A program made the position numbers and the translations under genes. From NCBI RefSeq assembly GCF_050947335.1, contig NC_134985.1, positions 16,979,190-17,043,189 on the forward strand: a stretch of 64,000 nt of DNA. The letters run 5' to 3'. Source of the stretch: Megachile rotundata (lineage: Eukaryota > Arthropoda > Insecta > Hymenoptera > Megachilidae). The number at the start of each line of letters is the position of its first letter. Position 1 is the stretch's first letter. Positions 49,201 through 61,200 of the stretch are shown here, piece by piece. The notes beneath the pieces are model-generated. The model was not told the DNA's origin and did no database searches. It was given only the letters and a program-made list of their open reading frames with translations.

Positions 49201-52200
49201 TCGAGTGCCAGTTTCGAAGGGTTTCAACCCTTCTCCAGATCTCGTATCTTGATTGTGAAAGTGCGCGACGCTTCAATCCTTTCTTCGATGACATTCATGT
49301 GTTCCATGTAGGAAGTTCTCAAGTTATGAATTTGATTCACTCCTTAAAATTCCTTCTGGTTTTTCTATTGTTGTAAAGTACCAAGAAAAAATCCTTCATT
49401 TTGTTTTTTCTTCAACGTAAAATTTATAATGTGTATATTATATATGTGACTCCCATATGTAATCTCATCGTTTCCTTCCATATTTTATATTGCTTTAGAA
49501 AGTACCAAGAAAAAATTCTTCATTTTGTTTTTTCTTCAACGTAAAATTTATAATATGTATATTATACATGTGACTTCCATATGTAATCTCATCATTTCTT
49601 TCCATATTTTATATTGCTTTAGAAAGTACCAAGAAAAAATCCTTCATTTTGTTTTTTCTTCAACGTAAAATTTATAATATGTATATTATACATGTGAGTC
49701 CCATATGTAATCTCATAATTTCCTTCCATACGTAATCTCATCATCACCTGATTCAAATTATGCATCCCATAAAGCTGAAATAAGAAGAGCACAAAATTTT
49801 ATAACTGATTAAGAGGGTGATATGTGAACATCAAAATGGTGTAGTACAACGTTGCCCAAAATGCCAAGTATCTGGGAACAAGCAAGTTAGGAGCCGTCAG
49901 AGCCATAACAGAAATAAAGTTTGACATCAAAGTCATACACCATGGCACGAATTAACGAGCTCGGAGATCGCTGTCGTATTCCAAGATAGAGTCGGGGTCA
50001 GAAACACGAGTCCCGGCCCGAGGCGAGCGGAGGCTTGGCTTTTGATAAATCCAGGCCACGAAGGCGACCGTAACACACGTTCGCCACGAGGCACGTACGC
50101 TATATAAAAGGGGTTGCAGTTTCGACCCCGGTAAGCAGTGCACGCAACTCGAGACGGTGATTTCAAGACAAGTCGTGGGGAGTTCGCGGCCGAGGGGTGG
50201 TTTAGCGTGGGGTCGGTTATAAGGCGGAGAAAGGGTGCAAAAAGGCCGGGAGCGGGGGCTAAGGGAATGAAAGGGTCGTGTAAAAGTAGTACTTCCGTTT
50301 CTCCAGCCGTCCCGGCGCCAGAACGACGGGCATGCGCGAGCCCTCCGTTATCTTCCGCCTGCAACGACTGTTTGTTTTCCCTGAAAGAGACGAAAATGGC
50401 TCCCCGCTTCCAACAATACCACGGAAAACCCGTGTTTCGTGGGGACGGACGTCTTCATCTCCTACAAACATTTATTCTAATTTCGGGAGAGAAAAGGGTA
50501 TTAGCAGGGAAAACAGCCGCGTCAGGTGTCCACCTGCTAATTCCGTTGAGTAAATAAAAATGTACTGGGCGTTGTCATAATACGGCAATTAAGGACGATG
50601 TCCGCTCCTCTTTTCTTCTGCCTACACTTTTAATTTTACTTCGTTATTTTGTTACCTGGCCAGGGTCAGCCTGTTATTCGTCGTTATGCCACACCTTCGT
50701 GGTTCGCGTTTCGTATTTGATGTCAGCTTAGTTATGAATGGAATTTTGCTCGTTTGCTAAGAATACTTTGTCACCCTCGTACATTAATATTTTTTTAGTT
50801 ATCAAACTTATTTATCAAGTTGAAGTTGAAGATTTTTGAAAAATTTATGTATGTTTGTACTTTTATTTTACCATTTGTATACACTGTCTTAATTATTGTT
50901 TTCATGTACTATATGCAGTATAATTTCTTCTTATAAAAATGACTCTACATCAATTACTGTAAATAATAGAATTGGGGTTGTTTTTCCAATCATAACTTCC
51001 TCCTCTAACTTCATAACTTCCTCAACGAATAATTTTACTGAATAAACGTGTTTATGAAGGTCCTGAATTTATGTTACAACTCGAACCAATTATAACTTAA
51101 ACCATAATCAGTGAATATAAATGATAATATTTAAATAAGTAGCGCAGCGAATTACACAAGAAAGCAAATATTTCTTCATTCCACGATCCATTAAAGGTTA
51201 TTTGATGGTGGATTTGGTTAGAGATTTCGGGATTTCGATTAGCCGAGGGGCTACACTGGCTGTCCCTATGAAAAACAGTAATCCGTAAGTGAGTCATGAT
51301 TTATGCCGTAATATCGTGCCGTAATAAGGTGGGGCGCTTAATATGTTTTTCGCGAAAGACCCGGCGAGTAATTAATTTACATTCACGCCCGTGCCGTACT
51401 AGGGAAACGAGTAAGAACGAAGAGAGGAAGAGAGAAGAGATCAACAACGGCGAGGTCAGACCTCGACCCTCGTACATCGTCATTAATAATAATTGTAGAG
51501 TTAACAAAGGCGGGTCGAGGTGGAATTATTAAATTCGTCGAGATAGAAAATCTCGTTGTTGCTTCTGCCTTTCTATTTCTTTCGCCAATCAACGAAAACC
51601 TACCCCTGGCTTAATTCGCTTAACATCGAGCTAAAATAGGTCTATCAGCTTCTTTCGTGACAAACAAGGGTTGAAAACAATTATCTGCGATAACTATTTC
51701 TTTGAGGACATTTATTCTGAATTATTGCCTGAGGATTTTATTACATTTTTGACTAAGATTCATTTCATATCTGTTATCTGTGGTGCTATTTTATATTTGT
51801 CATTGATGTCTTATATTTAAGGTCTTAGTTTTGTTATTTTCACACGATATTTTTTAAGCTAATATTTCATGGGGTTGACTGTCTTTAATTATTTGAGAAA
51901 GAGGAAGAATGGAACAGTTTTTATAGCAACCCTTACAGTTCATCATAAAATTCGTTTCGTGTTTCTTAGAAGTTTGCTAAAATCATCTTAGTCCATTTGG
52001 AATAGCGATTCAAGTTTCATTTATTATTTACAGTTGCACATAGTTAATTTTACAATGCACATAGTTTAATGGTAAAAATTCACGAAAGTTTTCACATCTA
52101 CTTCGTGGCCAATACAACCCTTCCCCAGTCAATTAGAGCCTTTCACCAACAATTACCCGTTAATAGTGGTTTTCAGAGCATCCCTCGCGACAACTCCAGA

Positions 52201-55200
52201 ACAAATCTCCCCTCTTTTCGTATGAATTATTTAAATCGTCGAAATCAAGTGGTACGATCATTTTTTTGTTCCCTCGACTTCCGGCAAGCAACGCCTTCCA
52301 GCAGAAGACATCCCTGACAGAAAGAAGCGGTTATCAAGTTGACAGTGACGCGGTTAAGCGAGGAAGCACGAGGACCAGATGGCGAAGAAAGGAGAGAAGA
52401 AGTCGCGAGGAGGGGTTGCGAAGGCATTCAATTTCCCTCTTCTCGCGGATGGAGGGCGGCACACACCCTTCCGTTCGAAGCTGTCACTCTGTGAGAGTTA
52501 TGGTCGCCGAATGAGTGGCTGGGGCGGGACAAACGTCGCATAACTTACTTCTTCTTCTTCTTCTTCTCCCGTTCTGCTCTTTTCCAGGATGTCTATAAAT
52601 ACGAGGATCGAACCTGCCCGCCGCGTCACCCGCCGACACGAGTCCCTTGTTCCTGCGGGATCCTTCGGCGAGACCCAAACGGGAAACACTAGTGGCGTGT
52701 AAACGATCGTAATCGCTGCGAAAGCTTGATCGACTGGTACCATTTACCGGTCGAACAAGGGTTGCAGAATTTTTATTGTCCGGGGGATGTTAGGTCCTTC
52801 AGCCATTAACTTCTAGTCGGTTAAGGTGAAATGGACACCTTCAATTATTATTAATGCAGCAAGTTATTTTTCAAACTCTAAAATATTTTTGAATATTATA
52901 TTCTTTTTTTAATTAACTACTGCTACTCTTTATTAGCGTTGATAGTCTGTATTGTATGTATTATTTATAATGTTTTTTACACGAGTTACGTTGTAACCTT
53001 GTCCATCGTAGAGATAAGGGTTGTTTATGAGTTTTATTTTATTTTATTTTCTGACGTTAGTAATTTCCAGTGAAAGACTTCTGTTACCTTGAAGCTCAAT
53101 TTCAGGGTAACTTTTACATTGGCTAAAGTCGTGTAGCACTTGTCTCTCGGAAAAGTGTGTTATGGTTTTCGTTGAGTCACGAAACACAAGTGGCCCGTCC
53201 AATCTCATACTTTATTTTTACTAACTACACTTGAATTACGAAGGCTGACGTGTTTGTTCGAACGTGTCTTGTAATTCCGAGATTGTGTTTTCCTTCCCCT
53301 GTCACTCCTTCACAACAGGGCTTTCCTCTAATCGCTCTCTTAAATACTTTCTTCACATGCTTTCCCTTTCTGTTTTCCTTGTCAGCATTTAAACAATCAA
53401 TCTCGGATCCCTTGCACCACATTCAATCTGTCATTTGCTCCATTTGTAAGATTATTGCTAAATCTTTTACTTGGTTCATTTCCTTGTAACAATACAAAAT
53501 TTATTATTCTGATCAATAATAGTATTATTCAATATTTATATGCATTCAGTACTTGAATTCACTTAGTGCATCAGCTCATACAATATTTTTCTGATTCACA
53601 TAAAATTCTTCTGACTTCAATGAAATTTTTTAATCTTGTACTTGGTTCACTTCTTTGTAACAAGTACAAAATTTATTATCTTAATGAATAAATATATTGA
53701 CATTTGACTGTCATAAAATTTGTTTGATTTAAATTAAAATTTGTCTGATTTACATACAATTTTTCTGACATCAATGAAATTTTTAAATTGAGATTTTTCT
53801 GAGATGTCTAAAAATTCGAGGTCATTCTGATTCTCATTCCGAGGTGCAGATTTCAGTGAAGATATAAAACTTCAGCAGTATGTAACTGTGGATAAAATTT
53901 CGAAATATCCTCGACACGCAAAAAATTATTAACCAATCGATCACCGTCGATACTTCAATTCCTCGGCGTTCAAGATTATCGACGCAGTTCCCTTTAACTC
54001 ATAAATTCGGCGAATTTATTGGCACGGCCAGTTCAGCTCGTAAAACAAGAGCAATTACGCTGAAAGGATTTCGTTGTAAAATCACGAGGCTCGGTGTTAG
54101 CGGTCGGTCGACGAGTTTCGCATGGAAGACGGAAAAAAGCGGCGGCGAAGAAATTTCATACGGCAAAAACGGTGTTGTACGCGAGTCGGTTCAACTCCCG
54201 GGAACAAGTGGCTCCGTATAGAGAAGTTAATTACCAGAAATAAGCGGCCGTCGAGCCGTAAAACTTGCACGGGGCCGCGACCCGCGCCCCCGGAACCGTA
54301 TGTGTATCTCGTTAAAAATTTATTTACGAGGAAAGTTCGCTGCTCGGATTAGGACTTTAATCTCGCGAAAAACACGCCGCAAAAATACGGACTGGTACCT
54401 ATCGTCTCCATCAGATTGTCGAACGTGCTGCTAAATCACTTTTATTAATATATCCAACAACGTTGAGTTTCGTTGTTAATATTATGACAAAAATTTCATT
54501 TGAGTGTGCCATATTGAACATATATTAATACATATATTAATACATATGAATTAGTATGAAATTCATTGGACTGTTTAGAGGGAGAGTCCGCCATTTTGGG
54601 ACTGCGAATTGAATGCAGACATCATGCGGTTATAATACTGCAAATGGCACAATAATTATAATGATTTTGCAAGGTTAAGACAATTAATGTATCTCTGATT
54701 TTCATTTCTGTTGACAACTAGGTATGTGAACATAACTTATGCTTAACCTATACATGGTGCAAACGTAACCTGTAATATAATACATTTAAATATGTACAGG
54801 TTCTGTTTGAACATAATCTGTGAGCTTGAAACTTGTATAAAATTTATACAAATATATATACACAACCTATACATAACACATACATAAGCTAAAAATAATG
54901 TAAACATAACCTAAAACATAACCCATCTAAACTTACAAGTTTGAACATAAGGTTATGTTTGAATATGACTTGTGGGTTTGAAAGTTCTACAAAATTGATA
55001 CGAATATATATACATAACACATACATAAGATAAAAATAATTTAAACATAACCCATCTATATACTTGAACCTAAGTAACTTAAGGTTTGAACATAACATAA
55101 CGTGTGTGTTTGAAAGTAAAAACTAGTACAAAATGAGATTGTTCACAAAACAAAATTATACCTATCAAACACAAAAACTATAATTATTTCTTGTCATCCC

Positions 55201-58200
55201 TTTTCATCCCCTTAACGACACCGTCAGTGCACCATGAAACGCTTTTCAATCATTGTTTCAAGACACGAGCAGTATTTTCGTGGTTCCGAAATTACACGTC
55301 TGAAGTAGTTTCGCTACGACGTTGGAACACGCGAGCGTCTGCATCGGCGTCGCATAAAAACGGGCGTCGAGAAAACACCATCAAAGAGAGTATCTGTTTA
55401 TTCGAACTCGTGGACTTCTCGGGAATCGCGAGGATAATATACGGTCGTTTAACGAGAAACCGTGTGCTCGATAAAACCGACAGCGAATTTGGACACCGAA
55501 CGTCGGGCAACGACAGCTGCTTCCTGAATCCGCTCCGAAAGCGTCGACGATTATCGGCCTCGTTTGCTGCCTCGACTTAAGTCCACAAACTGTGGACCCG
55601 TAAACACTCTTCCAGTTGCTCGATTTAATTGTTCACGGGTTAATTATAACTCTGATCACGGGAATTAGGAGTTTGGGGACTGTAATTATTATACTTGAGG
55701 GTTGGAGATATAAACAGGGAAAGGTGGTGACATGTTGTCTTCACAGTTTTGAACATGAAGTCAATTTTAGACTTTAATGTCATTCTGCTATCATTTTTAC
55801 TTTAAATGTTTATGTTAAATATTTATGTACATTAAATATTAATAAGTATGTATTTTATACCACATAACAAATTTCAATATTTGAGTTTTTGAAGAAAATA
55901 GACTTCAATATATATATTTACCTCGTTCAATGTATAAAAGTCAGTACACTAAAATAAAAATGAGAACTTGTAAAAATATGTTTTGTAATTTTCCTAAAAG
56001 TTTGAAATGCGTCAAAATGACGCATGTAACCTAGTGTAGCCTAGTAACGAACGCCATGTAAAACGAAAGATATAAATATTTCACATGACATACTGATTAA
56101 CGTCAGAATTGTCGCGGATAATTAGAGCTTTCGAATAGTGATCGTTCTCCTCGCGGCGAAAAGTGGACGAGTACGAAACGTGTGTATAATGAAAGCAATT
56201 TCCTTTGTTTGCAGCACAATGCATCGCACCCCTGGGGATGGAATCTGGTGTGATTCCCGATGCAGACATCACAGCGAGCTCGAGTTTCGATAGCGGAAAT
56301 GTCGGGCCACATCACGGACGGTGAGTGAATTACCGTGTATTACCGTCTCGTTTATAGAACGCATTATGCAGATGCGATGCAATACACATTCGGAAATATG
56401 ATAAAATTAACCCCTTTGTTGCACCGCCCGGGGAACAGCGATGCAATTTCCCGAAATCAGTGCGCTTCGTTAAGCGACCTATTCGTTGGCTAAATTGAAG
56501 CGATCTCCTAGGGGAAGACTCTTGTTGCGCTTTGCGAAAGGACTTTTCAATTATTTTCTGATATTCTCACGTCTATATTTCGTCCACGTTTATCGTCAAA
56601 TCTTAATCTATTCTTGTTCAGATTTATTCTATTCAATTTAATTATATTTCTTTTCAGGTTGTTGACGAAATGCACTTATTCATAATATTTTTAATTTTGT
56701 TCTAATTCACTGTTCGTTGTAAGAGGCCATTTTGTATTAAGTGTTACGACAGCCATTTTGTATTAAGACGTTACGACGGCCATTTTATTGTCGAGACGTG
56801 CATCCTGAGATTCTAATCTAACCTCCAAATTAATGTTCTTAGAGTACTATTTTATAATACTGTGTCACAAAATTATAACAGACTTCTTTTTCTTCTGAGA
56901 CCACTCATGTGACATAACCCAACCTGACACTTCTTTTATTTCTACAATTTTAAATTTATGACAAAAACTTGATATGTCACTACAAACAATACAAGTACCA
57001 TAAAATCAAAAAAATAATTTTAATCTTCAAAACAAAAAACCTTCACAAAATCTTAAAAACATCTATTTATAAAAATATTAAAAATTTTTGTTAAACCCAA
57101 AATAACGCGTGCAGAATAATTTTTCAAAACCAACCTCGACGACAAAAAATTATGCGAAAAACGCAACGTGAATTTGTCGTCCGCAGATAAATAATGTCGT
57201 CAGGTTCTTTTCCGGACAACAGAGATTTGTCAGAGAGACGATAGTCGGTTTAAAACGCGATGCAGATTGATGCGAGGCCGATTGTACGGCAAAGTTCGAC
57301 GACAGAACAAAAAAAAGACAGGGAAGAAGAGTCGTCGGTGTGCAGCACGATAACATTTCTGACTGTGAACGCTTTCTACGGCTTAAACGGATGATCCTCT
57401 TCCTGTCCGTCATCCTGTCTGCGGTCGAGATAGCTCACGATCAGGACTCGGTCCAGGTCACCGTATTAATCACCGACTACTAAACTGCACGTCTAATTCG
57501 GCCTTCAGGCCGCAATGAGGATTAATGACGTCGGAGTCCCGCATACGGAACCATTTTGTATCGACTGTTTCGAACCTCTTAGACGTTGTGCTTCTTTTGT
57601 TGTGGGAGATCAGGTGTGATGTGAGAGTAGCTCGAGAGGAAAGGGTGGTTCTTTTATTTATTGATCATTTTCAAATTTTAGGCTTTTTTATTGTTTGTAG
57701 CGTGACATGCTGGTTTGTGAATTGTAAATTTATAAATTCTTAAACTTGTAAATGTAGAAATTTGTTGAGTTCCAAATTTTTCAAATTTTCGAGTTTTCAA
57801 TTTTCCAAGTTCTCAAGATTTCGAATTGTCAAGTTTTCGAGTTCTCATATTTCCAAATTCTCAAGCTTTAAATTTCCAAAACTCTCGAATCTCAAATCTC
57901 CCAAATTCCAAATTTTCCAGATTCCAAATCTCCCAAATCCCAAATCTCCCGAATCCCAAATCTCCCAAATCCCAAATCTCCCGAATCCCAAATCTCCCGA
58001 ATCCCAAATCTCCCAAATCCCAAATCTCCCAAATCCCAAATCTCCCAAATCCCAAATCTCCCAAATCCCAAATCTCCCAAATCCCAAATCTCCCAAATCC
58101 CAAATCTCCCGAATCCCAAATCTCCCAAATCCCAAATCTCCCAAATCCCAAATCTCCCAAATCCCAAATCTCCCAAATCCCGAAACCCCCAAATCCCCAA

Positions 58201-61200
58201 CTTACCAACCTACAAATTCTCAAATTCCCAAGTACCTATCTTACCACTCTCCTCCCTCGACTCTCCCTACATCCCCCCAAGGTCTGAAACACTCTAAGAA
58301 TAACCCAGAGAACATCAGATGTCCAATATTCCCACATATCCTCCCAACTAAGTGAATTGTACGTCGCCTCAAAGCCTCCTAATTATCATTTGCAACTAAG
58401 GATGGACTAGCCAAATATAGAGAGGCCTCCAAAACACGAATCGAAACAAGGACCACCCGTGGCGTTAATGAATCGTCGTTGGCGGTTCAACGTGAAAAAG
58501 TGTACCCCGTCAACGATGATCAGTTGCCGTTATTTATATATCCTCATCAAGGATTAAGGTTATGAAATCATCTTTAAAATTTAGCAAAGAACGATCGTAA
58601 CTTTTACCTGGGAAAAAAATGACAGGTAGTCATAAGTATGAGAGGTAGACAGACTAGTCAGCTTGTTAAAGAGGATGTTTAAGATAGAGGATGAATATTC
58701 ATCTGACCGGCATGCAAATTCGCTATTCTTTCGTTGATACGTTCGTTGTATATCGTGCGTTAAAAACCGTTTTATTAACGCGGATGACATTTACGGACTC
58801 CTTTGATAGCGATGGGTGGTCCTGCGGGCTTTAAACGTCGTGTACACAAGCGTGGAACTACGAAGGCGCGAACATGTTTATGGTCTATGGAATTCCGACG
58901 AAAAGCTGCGTCAATGTCGACGATAATTGGTGGTTTAAGAAGCTACATGAGGGTTTGTCCTTTTGGCCGCGATAGAAAGCAAGGAAAGCCTTTTCGATGC
59001 AATACCGATATCGGCGCTTGCTCACACACTACCTGTACCGTCTAGACCTTCTTCGACGACATTCTCATGGCTTCCTGATACCACGGGCTTCCCGGTGAAT
59101 ACCCTATTTACCCCAGGCGACTCGTTTACCCTAAAATACGCGAATCTAACTCGTATTACCTGTGCTTCTTATATTTTATTCGTATCTCACATATGGACTA
59201 CATGGAACACGTTGTCCACATCTCTATACATCTACATATGGTCATATGTGCTCTGATCTCCAATAGGAGATAGATATTCAAGGCAATAGTGTTGAAACTT
59301 TATTTTTAAGCATTGTCTTTAGGTATAGTTACCTGTGCTTCTTATATTTTACTCGTATCTCACGTATGGACTACATGGAACACGTTGTCCACATCTCTGC
59401 ACATCCACATATGATCATATGTGCTCTCCAATAGGATATAGATATTCAAGGCAATAGTGTTGAAACTTTATTTTTAAACATTGTCTTTAGGTATAGTTAC
59501 CTGTGCTTCTTATATTTTATTCGTATCTCACATATGGACTACATGGAACACGTTGTCCACATCTCTGCACATCTACATATGATCATATGTGCTCTCCAAT
59601 AGGAGACAGATATTCAAGACAATAGTCATAACACTTTATTTTTAAACATTGTCTTTGGGTATAGTTACAAAGCATCTAAACACTCTTTGTGGACACTCTA
59701 GTATCTTTCTAGGTATTTTCCTTAGACACCAACCTACGTTATCTCTAGCTTCAGACACCACATATCTGTCTCCACATAAAGTGTTATTTACGACTGTTCG
59801 GACATAAAGTTCGTCTCGTCCATCAGACAAATGCTTGTCCACATATATGTTCCGTTAAAGGACATTCTTGTGATTATTCTACACATTCTCGTTACTACAT
59901 ATTGCAGTTTTATTTTGAACCAGTTCACACGTTTCAGTTATAAGAATAAACCTTACCCTGAAAGAACGCCTCCACAAATTCCGTCCGTAAACTCTCGTTC
60001 ACGGAAGAGAACATTTTCATCAAACGAACTTCAGCGGGTCACAAAGAGCGTACGGCTCTTCGCCGGAGGCAACAAATCATCTCCGCCCGGACGGATCGTA
60101 AGTCTGAGCGTGGCCCGCGTTCGACAAACCATTCCTCTCGATAATCGGCCGGTTCGCGTTTTCGGCGATTTCGCCGACGAGGCAACTCGTGGCTGAAGTC
60201 CCGGTGTAATCGTACCGCCCGGAGATTTATCGTGGACCCGGCTGGTGCTCGCGGAATGTCTTTGATGCCCTGGACTGTATCAAAGTGGCAGCCGAGTGAG
60301 CCAGTTCGAGCTCTCTTAATGGGCTATGAGTTATGGCCTTTCGCTGCGAGCGTCTTATCCGTTTGACCTACGGGTTCCTGTTTACCTTAGTTTGTCCTGT
60401 TTCATTCTTTTCCTTCGAAAGCTACTTTTACTGCTGGGGCTAAAGGCTTGACACGGAGATCATCTCTTTATTACTGCACTGTGGTACGTTCGGTAGGGGC
60501 TCTACTAGGCTACACATGAGGCTATATTCTCATGAATTTGACTCCTCAGATAGTTTTGGTATAACTTCAATTCTGGTGCTTACTTGTTATATCTAGTTAA
60601 CCTAACCTCAATCTTCATATCTAGTTTTCTATGTATATGCAGCTCTATATGACTTATTCTATTTTATGTGGATGATCTGTTTGACAAGGATAACTAATTT
60701 TGTGACGAGTACCAGTATCTCTTGAACCACTTTTTGTACGTTCATAAATTTTCTCTTTTACTGCGGTATATTCAGTGGACTCTTGTTTTGTCACTACTGA
60801 ACAAATCTCTATTCTCATGCATTTATAGACATGTATTGCATATGCAGGTTAAATAAGACTTATTCTACTTTATGTTTGTTCTTTCTTCAGCAATAATAAT
60901 TAATTTTGTGATGAATCACTCTTGAATCACTTCTTGTACGTCCATAAATCTTCTCTTCAAATAAAACTGTTTTTGAAGTTTCTGACAAGTAACCACAAAT
61001 TTTGCCTTTCATTTTATTGCTGTTTCAGATAATTTATACATACATTTTAGCATATTTATATGATCACTGTGTTATATGAATAGAAAATTATACATGATAT
61101 GAATGTGTACATAAAATGTTAAATTTATACATTTAAATAAATTTGTTAAATGTGTTCATTTAAATAAATTTGTTGAAATATGTACATATAGATAAATTTG

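Larger units (their letters stand above)
43204..56214 (+). other. Ddr intron 1 (phase 1), 13.0 kb
   Basis: Intron between the signal-peptide exon and the discoidin exon, with GTGAGTATAC donor and TTTGTTTGCAG acceptor. It carries tandem arrays at about 46.0-46.7, 48.64-48.81, 49.38-49.75 and 54.80-55.11 kb, listed separately. The stretches 43.2-46.0, 46.74-48.6, 49.75-54.8 and 55.1-56.2 kb are otherwise single-copy. They alternate between AT-rich DNA (for example 50.7-51.2, 51.7-52.1 and 52.8-53.9 kb) and CpG-richer blocks (43.55-44.05, 44.6-45.3, 47.9-48.2, 49.0-49.2, 49.95-50.5, 52.2-52.75 and 54.1-54.4 kb). No splice-flanked coding exon with a recognisable domain was found on either strand. 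Possible regulatory sites within it are listed separately. Confidence 0.85.

Noticed and set aside
52591..52640. CTATAAATACGAGG as a TATA promoter
   Set aside because: No convincing initiator at the right distance and no downstream exon; weaker than the 50101 candidate.
56407..56425. TTAACCCCTTTGTTGCACC, like a piggyBac-type end
   Set aside because: No partner end was found; a single half-match is not enough.
57762..58355. 197-codon + frame rich in Pro-Asn-Leu-Pro-Lys
   Set aside because: It derives from the 16-bp array; both strands are open in several frames.
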